Origin: Ramlibacter rhizophilus
GTDB taxonomy: Bacteria > Pseudomonadota > Gammaproteobacteria > Burkholderiales > Burkholderiaceae_C
Assembly (NCBI RefSeq): GCF_004681965.1
Contig: NZ_SMLL01000008.1
Span: forward strand, 62,001 to 126,000
Length of the DNA: 64,000 bases
Direction of reading: 5' to 3'
Position numbers and translations under genes: made by a program. Within the stretch, counting starts at the first letter, position 1; each line of letters starts with the position of its first letter. Positions 18,546 to 26,576 of this stretch are shown here, piece by piece. The notes beneath the pieces are model-generated. The model was given only the letters and a program-made list of their open reading frames with translations. It was not told the origin of the DNA and searched no databases.

Positions 18546-18559
18546 TTGACGTGTATCAA
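18546..18559. promoter_or_regulatory. FNR/Anr-like box upstream of uspA-hemN
   Basis: The sequence TTGACGTGTATCAA matches the FNR consensus TTGAT-N4-ATCAA with one mismatch. Its centre lies about 73 bases before the uspA ATG, where an activator site near -41 would be expected if the transcript has a leader of about 30 bases. The operon codes for oxygen-independent HemN, a classical FNR-type target. Confidence 0.7.
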
Positions 18560-18739
18560 GGCTCGCTCATCGCCTCCGTCCTACAAGCGTGCAAGGCGAT
18601 TTCTGGCAAAGTGCGCCGTTTCCTCGGCGACGCTCGAGCCATGTCATCGAACAACAAGCACTGGCCCGCTCTTGGCCGATCCCACCCCGACGCGGGTGCT
18701 TGCCCGCAGATCGCCGCCTTTGGCCACCTTTCCCCCTGA

Positions 18740-20956
18740 TTGCGCGTGTCCTCGAAGCCTGACCTGGACGTTTTCTCCGACCTGAACCGGTGCGCGCAAG
18801 AGCCGATCCGGGTTCCCGGCGCCATCCAGCCGCATGGCCGCATGCTGGTCCTCTCCGCAGACGCCGAACTGCTTGCCTGGAGCCAGAACTGGCCCGATTC
18901 CGGCGCGGCAGCGCGTGCGGCGGAGCGCATCGCTTTCAAGCCCGGAGGACTGCCCCTGGGCGAAGCCCCGGCGCCGCTCGGGCGCATGGAACTGGACGGA
19001 CGGTCCTTCGACGTCACCGCCCACCGCAGTGGCGACGTGACGCTCGTCGAGTTCGAACAGTCCATGCCCGAGGCCGGCACGCAGGCCCCCATCTACTCCC
19101 TGGCCCGCAGCTTCCTTCCCAAGCTGGAACAGGCGCATTCGGTACGCGAACTCGCGGCGCTGGTGGCGAACGAGATGGAGCGACTCACCGGCTTCGGCCG
19201 CACGCTGGTGTACCGCTTCGACGAGGAAGGCCACGGCCTGGTGCTGGCCGAGGCGCTCGCACCGGGCTACGACTCCTACCTGGACCACTGCTTTCCGGCC
19301 TCGGACATCCCGGCGCAGGCACGCGAGCTGTACCGCCTCAATCACATCCGGCTGATTCCCGATGCGCTCTACGAGCCCGTGGGCCTCGTGAGCGCCGACC
19401 CGCGCTGGGAGCCGCGCGGCCTGGACCTGTCCTTCGCCAGCCTGCGCAGTGTCTCGCCGGTGCACCTGGAGTACATGCGCAACATGGGCACGCTGGCGTC
19501 CATGTCGGTGTCCATCGTGATCGCCGGGCGACTGTGGGGGCTGGTCTCCTGCCACCATGCCGAGCCGCGCCTGTTGGACTTCGAGACGCGCACCGCCTGC
19601 GAACACCTGGGCCAGCTCCTGGGCCTGCAGATCGACGCCAAGGAAAAGGCCTTGGAAGTGGAGACCCGGCTGGAGCTGCGCAAGCTCACGCTGGAGATCG
19701 TCTCCCACCTGGCCGACGGCGACGCCACGCTGGAGCGGCTGCTGGGCGAGCCCCTGCCGCTGCTGCGCCTGGCCGACGCCGCCGGCGCGGCGGTGGTGCT
19801 GAACGACCAGTGCTGGACCGTGGGCGACACACCCCGCCCCGAGCAGATCACGCAAGTGGCGCAGTGGATCGCCAGCCGGGGCGAAACCACCTACGCCTGC
19901 GATCGGATCGCCGAGGTGTTCCCGCCCGCCGCCGAGTGGCTGGACGTGAGCGCGGGCGTGCTGGCGATCTCCATCTCGCAGGTGCACCGGCACTTCGTGA
20001 TCTGGTTCAGGCCCGAACACATCCGGGACATCCGCTGGGCTGGCGAGCCGCGCAAGCTCAGCACCACGCTGGACGGCCGCATCCACCCGCGCAAGAGCTT
20101 TGCCGCCTGGCAGGAACGCGTGCGCGGGCGCAGCCAGGCCTGGACCCAGGCCCAGGTCGCATCGGCTGCCGAGCTGCGCAACGCGCTGATCGGCATCGTC
20201 CTGCGCCGGGCCGAGGAACTCGCGGAAGTGGCGGCCGAGCTGGGGCGCGTCAACCGCGAGCTGGAGGCGTTCTCCTATACCGTCTCGCACGACCTGCGCG
20301 CCCCCATGCGGCACATCGCCGGCTACGTGGACCTGGTGCAGGAGGTCGACGGCAAACAGCTGAGCGACCGGTCGCACCGCTACCTCGCCAACGTGCGGCA
20401 CGCCGCGGCCTACGCGGGCCAGCTGGTGGACGCGCTGCTGGATTTCTCGCGCATGGGCCGCGCCGAGCTCAAGCGCTCGCAGGTGCCCCTGCCACTGCTC
20501 GTGCGCGAAGTAGCGGCCGAACTGGCGCGCCAGGAAGGCGGTGCGCGCATCGAATGGGACATCGACGACGAGCTCCCCACGCTCTGGGGCGACCCGTTCC
20601 TGATCCAGGTTGTCATCCGCAACCTTCTGGGCAATGCCGTGAAGTATTCCCGGGCCCGTGATGTTCCACGCATCAGCGTGAAGGCACAGGCCCGGCCCGA
20701 GGGCGCCGGCCTCGTCGTCAGCGACAATGGCGTCGGCTTCCAGCAGAAGTACGTGGGCAAGCTCTTCGGCGTCTTCCAGCGCCTGCACAAGGCGGAAGAC
20801 TTCGAGGGCACGGGCATCGGCCTGGCCAGCGTGCGCCGCATCGTCGAACGCCATGGCGGCATCGTGTGGGCCGAAGGCGTTCCGGACCAGGGAGCGAGCT
20901 TCGGTTTCGTGCTGCCGACCGAGCCCGCCGCGAACACGCCAGGGCCGCACGCCTGA
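18740..20956 (+). CDS. bphP: Bacteriophytochrome histidine kinase
   Basis: Red/far-red photoreceptor kinase of about 738 residues. The biliverdin-attaching cysteine is near the N-terminus in NRCAQEPIRVPGAIQPHG (Cys18). The PAS domain is followed by a GAF domain with the PASDIP motif (HCFPASDIPAQARELY) and SPVHLEYMRNMG, and a PHY domain ending with RKSFAAWQERVRGRS. The kinase half has the H-box AFSYTVSHDLRAPMRH, N-box NLLGNAVKYS, and glycine boxes DNGVGF and GTGIGLASV. No ATG fits: the start is TTG 18740 or GTG 18746, both with poor ribosome sites. It heads an operon with a CheY-like regulator 13 bases downstream and a hybrid kinase. No haem oxygenase (bphO) is in the window, so biliverdin must be made elsewhere. 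Confidence 0.95.
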   Translation: MRVSSKPDLDVFSDLNRCAQEPIRVPGAIQPHGRMLVLSADAELLAWSQNWPDSGAAARAAERIAFKPGGLPLGEAPAPLGRMELDGRSFDVTAHRSGDVTLVEFEQSMPEAGTQAPIYSLARSFLPKLEQAHSVRELAALVANEMERLTGFGRTLVYRFDEEGHGLVLAEALAPGYDSYLDHCFPASDIPAQARELYRLNHIRLIPDALYEPVGLVSADPRWEPRGLDLSFASLRSVSPVHLEYMRNMGTLASMSVSIVIAGRLWGLVSCHHAEPRLLDFETRTACEHLGQLLGLQIDAKEKALEVETRLELRKLTLEIVSHLADGDATLERLLGEPLPLLRLADAAGAAVVLNDQCWTVGDTPRPEQITQVAQWIASRGETTYACDRIAEVFPPAAEWLDVSAGVLAISISQVHRHFVIWFRPEHIRDIRWAGEPRKLSTTLDGRIHPRKSFAAWQERVRGRSQAWTQAQVASAAELRNALIGIVLRRAEELAEVAAELGRVNRELEAFSYTVSHDLRAPMRHIAGYVDLVQEVDGKQLSDRSHRYLANVRHAAAYAGQLVDALLDFSRMGRAELKRSQVPLPLLVREVAAELARQEGGARIEWDIDDELPTLWGDPFLIQVVIRNLLGNAVKYSRARDVPRISVKAQARPEGAGLVVSDNGVGFQQKYVGKLFGVFQRLHKAEDFEGTGIGLASVRRIVERHGGIVWAEGVPDQGASFGFVLPTEPAANTPGPHA

Positions 20957-20969
20957 GGACCCCCAAGCC

Positions 20970-21425
20970 ATGCTCAAACCCATCCTGCTGGTCGAAGATG
21001 ACCTGCGCGACCTGGAACTGACCTTGATCGCGCTCGAGCGCAGCCAGTTGGCCAACGATGTCGTCGTCACGCGTGACGGCGCCATGGCCCTGGATTACCT
21101 GCTGCGCCAGGGCGAGTTCAGCAAGCGCCCGGCGGGCAATCCGGCCGTGATCGTGCTGGACCTGAAGATGCCCAAGGTCAATGGCCTGGAGGTGCTGCAG
21201 AAGGTGCGCGAGACGCCCCACCTGCGCAGCACGCCGGTCGTGATGCTGACCTCGTCGGAAGAAGAAGCCGATGTGGTGCGCAGCTACGAGCTGGGCGTCA
21301 ACGCCTATGTCGTCAAGCCGGTCGAGTTCAAGCAGTTCGTCGCAGCGATCGCCGAGCTGGGCATCTTCTGGGCCGTTCTGAACGAGCCCCCTCCAGGCTC
21401 GGCCAAGGTCAAGCGCCCCTCATGA
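20970..21425 (+). CDS. Single-domain response regulator (Rcp1-like partner of the phytochrome)
   Basis: CheY-like receiver of 151 residues without an output domain. The acidic pair is in LLVEDDLRDLELTLIAL, the phospho-acceptor Asp in VIVLDLKMPKVNG, the Thr/Ser in MLTSSEEE, and the Lys in YVVKPVEF. The sequence type matches the small regulators that lie next to bacteriophytochromes and receive phosphate from them. It follows bphP by 13 bases and overlaps the downstream hybrid kinase by 4 bases (ATGA), so the three are co-expressed. Its output target is unknown. It may hand phosphate on to the downstream kinase or compete for it; that is inference. Confidence 0.93.
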   Translation: MLKPILLVEDDLRDLELTLIALERSQLANDVVVTRDGAMALDYLLRQGEFSKRPAGNPAVIVLDLKMPKVNGLEVLQKVRETPHLRSTPVVMLTSSEEEADVVRSYELGVNAYVVKPVEFKQFVAAIAELGIFWAVLNEPPPGSAKVKRPS

Positions 21426-23371
21426 GTGCGAATTCCTCCCGCCCCCTGCGGCCCGAGCCGGCCACGGGCCTGCGCGTGCTGCTGCTCGAAGACTCCAAGT
21501 TCGACGCCGAGCTGCTGCGCGAAAGCCTGGTCGCCAGCTATCCGCAGGCGCGCCTGGCCGTCGTGACCACGGACGAGGATTTCCGCGAGGCGCTGCGGCG
21601 CGGCGGCTGGGACGTGGTGCTGTCCGACTACGAGATTCCCGGGTTCAGCGGCGAGCAGGCCTTGCAGCTCGCGCGCGAGATGAGCCCGCAGACGCCCTTC
21701 ATCTTCGTCTCGGGCGTGATCGGCGAGGACAACGCGGTCGAGATGCTCAAGCGCGGCGCCACCGACTACGTGAGCAAGGGCCGGCTGTCGCGCCTTCCCC
21801 TGGTGGTGGACCGCGCACTGCGGGAAGCCGAGGAACGCGCCGCGCGCGGCCAGGCCCAGCTGCAGCTGCGCGAGGCCAATGCCATCTACGCGCGGGTGGT
21901 CGATTCGCTGCGCGGCTACGCGGTGATCCTGATGGACGCGCAGGGCCTGGTGCGGGCCTGGAACCGCGCCGCCGAGGAAATCTTCGGCCGCAAGGCCGCG
22001 GAGATGCTGGGCACGCCGATAGCGCGCCTCTTCACCCCCGAGGACCAGGCCGCCGGCGTTCCGGCCGCCGAGATGCAGCAGGCGCTGCAACAGGGCAAGG
22101 CCGACGACAACCGCTGGCTGATGCGCAGCGACGGCCTGCGCCTGTGGGCCGAGGGCGTCATGGTGCCGCTGCAGTCCGACGGGGGCCTGCACAACGGCTT
22201 CTGCAAGATCCTGCGCGACGCCACCATGGACTACCGGGATGCCGAGTCGCTGCGCCTGGCCAAGGAAGAGGCCGAGCGCGCCAACCTCGCCAAGGACCGC
22301 TTCCTGGCCGTGCTGTCGCACGAGCTGCGCACGCCGCTCGCGCCCGTCGCCACCGCGGCGCACCTGCTGGAGCGGGTCGCCACCGTGCCGGCCAAGTACG
22401 CCAACCTGCTGCCCATGATCCAGCGCAACATCGCGCTGGAGTCCCGGCTGATCGAGGACCTGCTCGACCTCACGGCCATCTCGGCCGGCAAGCTGCACTT
22501 GAAGATCGACACCGTGGACATGCACCGCGTGGTGCAGACCGTGGCCGACATGCTGGACGGCGACGTGCGCAACAAGCGGCTCAGCCTGGCCCTGGAGCTG
22601 GCTGCGCCCGAGCCGCAGGTCGATGCCGACGAAGCGCGCATGCAGCAGGTGGTCTGGAACCTGGTGCGCAATGCCGTCAAGTTCACGCCCGAAGGCGGGC
22701 AGATCACCTTGCGCACCCAGGGGGACGCACGCAACTTCGTCCTCGAGTGCGTGGACACCGGCATCGGCATCGACCCCCAGGCCCTGCCCCGCATCTTCGG
22801 CGCCTTCGAGCAGGCCGACCAGCCGACGGCCGCGCGCCTGGGCGGCCTGGGTTTGGGGCTGGCCATCGCACGGGGCCTGGTCACCGAGCACCGGGGCGAG
22901 CTCATGGCCGCCAGCGACGGTCCCGGTCACGGCGCGACCTTCACACTGCGCCTGCCCGTCCAGGGTGCGGAGCAGGCACCGCAGAGCAGTCCCGTTCCCG
23001 CGACAGAACGAGCCGGCGCCGGCCAGCGCGTCCTCTTGGTGGAGGACAACCTCGATGCCGCCGAGACCATCGCCCTGTGCCTGGAAAGTTTCGGCTGGCA
23101 GGTGACGCACGTGGACTCCTGCGCCCGGGCCCTGAGCACCGCACAGCAGCAGGACTTCGATGTCGTGCTCACCGACCTGGGCCTGCCCGACGGCAGCGGC
23201 ATCGACATCGGCCGGGCCCTCAGCCCGCGCGTGCCGGTGGTGGCGCTGAGCGGCTACGGCGCCAGCCCCGACCTGCGCCGCTCGGCCATGGCAGGCTTCT
23301 CCGGCCATTTGGTCAAGCCGGCGCATCCGGAGGTGGTGCACGCGGCCTTGCAGAAAGCGTTGGTGAGGTGA
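21422..23371 (+). CDS. Hybrid histidine kinase (REC-PAS-HisKA-HATPase-REC)
   Basis: Soluble hybrid kinase of 649 residues with no membrane segment. An N-terminal receiver (LLLEDSKFDAELL, VVLSDYEIPGFSG, YVSKG) precedes a PAS domain (residues about 155-270, VILMDAQGLVRAWNRAAEEI). The kinase core follows, with H-box FLAVLSHELRTPLAP, N-box NLVRNAVKFTPEGG, DTGIGID and GLGLGLAIARG, and then a C-terminal receiver (LLVEDNLDAAETI, VVLTDLGLPDGSG, LVKPAHPE). Its start overlaps the stop of the Rcp-like regulator. The receiver at the front suggests that it is itself an acceptor of a signal, plausibly from the phytochrome kinase, forming a phosphorelay. The output beyond it is not visible here. Confidence 0.93.
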   Translation: MSANSSRPLRPEPATGLRVLLLEDSKFDAELLRESLVASYPQARLAVVTTDEDFREALRRGGWDVVLSDYEIPGFSGEQALQLAREMSPQTPFIFVSGVIGEDNAVEMLKRGATDYVSKGRLSRLPLVVDRALREAEERAARGQAQLQLREANAIYARVVDSLRGYAVILMDAQGLVRAWNRAAEEIFGRKAAEMLGTPIARLFTPEDQAAGVPAAEMQQALQQGKADDNRWLMRSDGLRLWAEGVMVPLQSDGGLHNGFCKILRDATMDYRDAESLRLAKEEAERANLAKDRFLAVLSHELRTPLAPVATAAHLLERVATVPAKYANLLPMIQRNIALESRLIEDLLDLTAISAGKLHLKIDTVDMHRVVQTVADMLDGDVRNKRLSLALELAAPEPQVDADEARMQQVVWNLVRNAVKFTPEGGQITLRTQGDARNFVLECVDTGIGIDPQALPRIFGAFEQADQPTAARLGGLGLGLAIARGLVTEHRGELMAASDGPGHGATFTLRLPVQGAEQAPQSSPVPATERAGAGQRVLLVEDNLDAAETIALCLESFGWQVTHVDSCARALSTAQQQDFDVVLTDLGLPDGSGIDIGRALSPRVPVVALSGYGASPDLRRSAMAGFSGHLVKPAHPEVVHAALQKALVR

Positions 23372-23438
23372 GGCGGCGGCTTCCCCCGGGGGGAAGGAAT
23401 GCTCGCGATCAGGCGCCTGACTGTGCGCGCGAGTCGCC

Positions 23439-24029
23439 TCAGGGCGGGCCGTACAGCAGCCAGAGCATGAGCCCGCCGACTCCCAGCACCAGCAGCGGGA
23501 TCACCGCCGCCCAGGCGCGGTGGCGCAGCGGCGCCGCGAGCAGCCAGCCCAGGGTGAACAAGGCCGTGGGCTCGGGCGACAGCCCGAAGACCTCGGCCTG
23601 CGCCAGGCTGCGTCCGGTCAACGGCGCCAGCAAGGGCCAGGCGAGCAGGCCGGCTGCGGCCAGGAGCACTCCCACCGCACGGTGGCGCGGAACGCCCGCG
23701 CGAGGGGTCGCGAATGCCAGCGCCGCCATCAGCACGGCCTGCAGGAAGCAGGCCGCGGCCAGGGCCGGCGCCGCGGTGTTGATCGGCGCGAAGCGCGCGA
23801 GGTAGAACCCCCAGCCGACCCAGGCCCACACCCCGGCCAGCACCCAGGCGCCAGCGCGCGCCGACGGCGCCGGGCGGCGCACCAGCGCCAGCAGCAGCAC
23901 CAGGCCCAGGCCGAGCAGCACGAGTTGCAGCGGCCAGACGTCCCGCTGGAAACGTTCGAGCAGCCGGGCGTAGCTGCCCGCCGAGAACATCAGGAAGTCG
24001 GACGGGCGGTAGGTCCACCACTCGGACAT
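23439..24029 (-). CDS. DUF6064 family membrane protein
   Basis: Inner-membrane protein of 196 residues with about six hydrophobic helices and a short N-terminal amphipathic part (MSEWWTYRPSDFLMFSAG) typical of the DUF6064 family. No catalytic motif is visible. Function is unknown for the family. The ATG at 24029 is 16 bases downstream of the aldo/keto reductase stop on the same strand, so the two are probably co-transcribed. The end is convergent with the hybrid kinase, and a CTTCCCCC/GGGGGGAAG palindrome at 23380-23396 lies between them. The family name is recalled from sequence style and not checked against a profile. Confidence 0.75.
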   Translation of the reverse strand: MSEWWTYRPSDFLMFSAGSYARLLERFQRDVWPLQLVLLGLGLVLLLALVRRPAPSARAGAWVLAGVWAWVGWGFYLARFAPINTAAPALAAACFLQAVLMAALAFATPRAGVPRHRAVGVLLAAAGLLAWPLLAPLTGRSLAQAEVFGLSPEPTALFTLGWLLAAPLRHRAWAAVIPLLVLGVGGLMLWLLYGPP

Positions 24030-24045
24030 GGGCCGACCCCGCCCC

Positions 24046-24936
24046 TCAGAGGCGGGACACGTCGGCCGCCATGCGCCGGCGCAGCGCCGCGTCGGGCATG
24101 GCTCCGGTCCCAGCGGCCAGGTTCTCGCGCACGTGGTCCACGCGCGTGGTCGCGGGGATGGCGCAGGTGACCGCCGGGTGCGAGACGACGAACTTCAGCG
24201 CCGCCTGGGTCCAGTTGGTGCAGCCGATATCCGCCGCCCAGCCGGGCAAGGGCAGTCGTTCGAGCCGGCGCGGCAGCGCGCCTTGCTGGAAGGGGCGGTT
24301 CACCAGCACTGCGATCCCGCGCTCCTGCGCCAGCGGCAGCAGGCGCTCCTCGGCTTCGCGGTCCAGCAGGTTGTAGCTCAGTTGCACGAAGTCCAGCGGC
24401 TGCGTGCGCATCAGCCGCTCGAACTCGCGGTGGCGCCGACCCTCGGAGGTGGTGATGCCCACGTAGCGCAGCCGCCCTGCCCGCTTCATCTCCAGCAGCA
24501 GCGGCAGCTGCCGCTCCCAGGCCAGCAGGTTGTGCACCTGCAGGAGGTCGAAGCGCGGCACGCCCCACAGGCGCCGCGACGCTTCGATCTGCTCGGCGCC
24601 GTCGCCGCCGGTCCAGACCTTGTCGGCCGACAACAAGGCGGGCGGCCGCAGCGTGCGCAGCGCATCGCCGATCACATCCTGCGACGAGCCGTACATGGGC
24701 GACGAATCGATCAGCCGCCCGCCCCCCTCGAAGAAGGCGCGCATGACGGCGGCGCTGCGGCGGCGCCCCACCGGATCGTCGCCGACGTTGAAGGTGATCC
24801 AGCTGCCCAGCCCGACCCGCGGCAGGGCCTCGCCCGAGGACGGAACGGTGCGGGTCAACAGGGGCGCCGCGGGGGCCTGGGCCTGCGCGGCGAGGGGCGC
24901 GCCGGCGAGCAGCGCGAGAAGGTGTCGGCGTTGCAT
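24046..24936 (-). CDS. Aldo/keto reductase with an N-terminal signal sequence
   Basis: AKR-fold oxidoreductase of 296 residues. The catalytic tetrad is visible: Asp and Tyr in IDSSPMYGSS, Lys in LLSADKVWTGG, and His in LLQVHNLLAW. The NADPH-binding C-terminal part includes AIPATTRVDHVREN. Unusually for AKRs, the protein starts with MQRRHLLALLAGAPLAAQAQ, an export signal with an Arg pair and an AQA cleavage site. It is therefore likely periplasmic, possibly by the Tat route because AKRs bind a cofactor; the Tat assignment is inference. It is in an apparent operon with the DUF6064 gene and divergent from the glycine-zipper gene. Confidence 0.88.
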   Translation of the reverse strand: MQRRHLLALLAGAPLAAQAQAPAAPLLTRTVPSSGEALPRVGLGSWITFNVGDDPVGRRRSAAVMRAFFEGGGRLIDSSPMYGSSQDVIGDALRTLRPPALLSADKVWTGGDGAEQIEASRRLWGVPRFDLLQVHNLLAWERQLPLLLEMKRAGRLRYVGITTSEGRRHREFERLMRTQPLDFVQLSYNLLDREAEERLLPLAQERGIAVLVNRPFQQGALPRRLERLPLPGWAADIGCTNWTQAALKFVVSHPAVTCAIPATTRVDHVRENLAAGTGAMPDAALRRRMAADVSRL

Positions 24937-25061
24937 CGGGGCAGGATAGCCCGCGGCGAAGGCCCTCGTGCGTGCCGGGATGCATGCGGCGCGGCCCGTT
25001 CAGCATGCGTTCACCTCACCCGTCGCATCCTTGCCTCCACACCTTCCACCAGGAGCTCTCC

Positions 25062-25610
25062 ATGAACCGATACGCCACCGTCCTCGCCCTCCTTGCCACC
25101 GGCAGCGCCGCCGTGGCGCAGGCCCAGACCTTCGTCGACCAGGCCCGCGTGCAGCGCGTGGAGCCGCAGTACGAGAACGTCACCGTGCCCCGCCAGGAGT
25201 GCACCACGCAGTGGGTGACCGAGCCGCGCGCCGCGGGCACCGGCAACGTCGTGCGCGACTACGCCCCGGCCCTGATCGGCGGGGTCGCCGGCGCGGCCCT
25301 CGGCCGGCAGGTCGGCAAGGGCAGCGGCCGCGACATCGCCACCGTGGTCGGCGCCGTCGCGGGCGCCTATGCGGGCAACAGCTACGGTCAGGGCGCCCTG
25401 TGGGGACAGCAGCAGCCGCAGTACGAGCAGCGCCAGGTGCAGCAATGCCACACGGTCAACGACGTGCAGCGCCGCCTGAGCGGCTACCGCGTGCACTACG
25501 ACTACCGCGGCCAGCAGCACACCACCGTCCTGCGCGAGCAGCCGGGCGCCTACTTGCCGGTGCGCGTGTCGGTGGAGCCGGTGCAGAGCACGCAGACGGC
25601 GTGGCGCTGA
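25062..25610 (+). CDS. Glycine-zipper 2TM-domain outer-envelope protein
   Basis: Secreted protein of 182 residues with a signal peptide (cleavage near AQAQT). The centre has a glycine-zipper hairpin, ALIGGVAGAALGRQVGKG followed by VVGAVAGAYAGN, like SlyB/Rick_17kDa proteins of the outer membrane. Two cysteines (ECTTQW and QCHTVND) flank it. The C-terminal half is Gln- and Tyr-rich and ends in a conserved strand region. The start at ATG 25062 follows AGGAGCTCTCC; the frame is open further upstream but the signal peptide fixes the start. No lipobox is present, unlike SlyB. It precedes the PepSY/two-component operon by 35 bases. A role in envelope integrity is an inference. Confidence 0.85.
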   Translation: MNRYATVLALLATGSAAVAQAQTFVDQARVQRVEPQYENVTVPRQECTTQWVTEPRAAGTGNVVRDYAPALIGGVAGAALGRQVGKGSGRDIATVVGAVAGAYAGNSYGQGALWGQQQPQYEQRQVQQCHTVNDVQRRLSGYRVHYDYRGQQHTTVLREQPGAYLPVRVSVEPVQSTQTAWR

Positions 25611-25645
25611 GCCGGTTAGCATGACCGGCCTGAACGCCGAAGCCG

Positions 25646-25894
25646 ATGAAAGCCACCTTGTCCCTGCCCGCCCTGCTGCTGTCCGCGCTGATGCTGGCCG
25701 CCACGCCGGCCTGGGCGCAGCTCAGTCGCGACGAGGCTGCTGCCGCCGCCCAGCGCGCCACGGGTGGCCGCGTGCTGCAGGTGGAGCCGGCCGAGCAGTC
25801 GGGCCGGCGCGCCTGGCGCGTGAAGGTGCTCACGCCGCGCGGGGAAGTGCGGGTGATCCTGATCGACGCCGAGGGCGGCCGGCCCTCCCGCTGA
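25646..25894 (+). CDS. Small PepSY-domain periplasmic protein
   Basis: An 82-residue protein with a clear signal peptide (AWAQ cleavage near residue 25) followed by a single PepSY-like unit: SRDEAAAAAQRATGGRVLQV, then RAWRVKVLTPRGEVRVILID. PepSY modules often bind or inhibit envelope proteins. The gene sits 10 bases upstream of a response-regulator gene and is followed by its kinase. Small PepSY proteins often accompany PhoP/PhoQ-like systems, where they may modulate the sensor. It is the first gene of that operon. Confidence 0.85.
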   Translation: MKATLSLPALLLSALMLAATPAWAQLSRDEAAAAAQRATGGRVLQVEPAEQSGRRAWRVKVLTPRGEVRVILIDAEGGRPSR

Positions 25895-25904
25895 CCGAAG
25901 CCCC

Positions 25905-26576
25905 ATGCGCCTGCTGCTGATCGAGGACGACCCCACGCTGCGCGCCAGCCTGGCGCGCCAGCTCGAGGCCGACGGCTTCCGCGTGGACCAGGCCGCCGAC
26001 GGTGCCGAGGGCCTGTTCCGCGCCCGCGAGTACCCGGCCGACCTGCTGGTGATCGACCTGGGCCTGCCCCGCATGAGCGGCCTGGCCGTCATCCAGGCCC
26101 TGCGCGGCGAAGGCCGCACCACCCCCATCCTGGTGCTCACCGCGCGCGGCAGCTGGCAGGAGAAGGTGCAGGGCCTCGAAGCCGGCGCCGACGACTACGT
26201 GATCAAGCCCTTCGAGTACCCCGAGCTGCTCGCGCGCATCCGCGCCCTGCTGCGGCGGGCGCTCAAGGCCACCTCCGACGTACTCACCCTCGGCCCGCTC
26301 GCGCTGGACTTCACGGCCCAGGCGGCGCGGCTCGATGGCCAGCCCCTGGACCTCACCGCCTTCGAGTGGCGGCTGCTGGAGTACCTCGTGCGCCACCGTG
26401 AACGCGTAGTGAGCAAGCAGGAGCTGTCCGACTACCTCTATCCACACGACGAGGACCGCGAGAGCAACGTGCTGGAGGTGCTGATCGGCCGCCTGCGCCG
26501 CAAGCTGGACCCGGCCGGCACGCTGTCGCCCATCGAGACGCTGCGCGGGCGGGGCTACCGCTTCGCGCTCACATGA
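25905..26576 (+). CDS. Two-component response regulator, OmpR/PhoP family
   Basis: DNA-binding regulator of 223 residues. The receiver has LLLIEDDPTLRASL, phospho-Asp in LLVIDLGLPRMSG, Thr in VLTARG and Lys in YVIKPFEYPEL. The winged-helix output domain (about residues 125-223) contains LTAFEWRLLEYLVRHRERVV and NVLEVLIGRLRRKLD and ends GRGYRFALT. It overlaps the downstream kinase by 4 bases (ATGA). The type is closest to PhoP/QseB regulators. Upstream is the PepSY protein gene. DNA targets are unknown, and autoregulation of the operon is likely but no site was identified. Confidence 0.95.
   Translation: MRLLLIEDDPTLRASLARQLEADGFRVDQAADGAEGLFRAREYPADLLVIDLGLPRMSGLAVIQALRGEGRTTPILVLTARGSWQEKVQGLEAGADDYVIKPFEYPELLARIRALLRRALKATSDVLTLGPLALDFTAQAARLDGQPLDLTAFEWRLLEYLVRHRERVVSKQELSDYLYPHDEDRESNVLEVLIGRLRRKLDPAGTLSPIETLRGRGYRFALT

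Noticed and set aside
23380..23396. CTTCCCCC/GGGGGGAAG palindrome between convergent genes
   Set aside because: It has no loop and no T-run, so it was not listed as a terminator.
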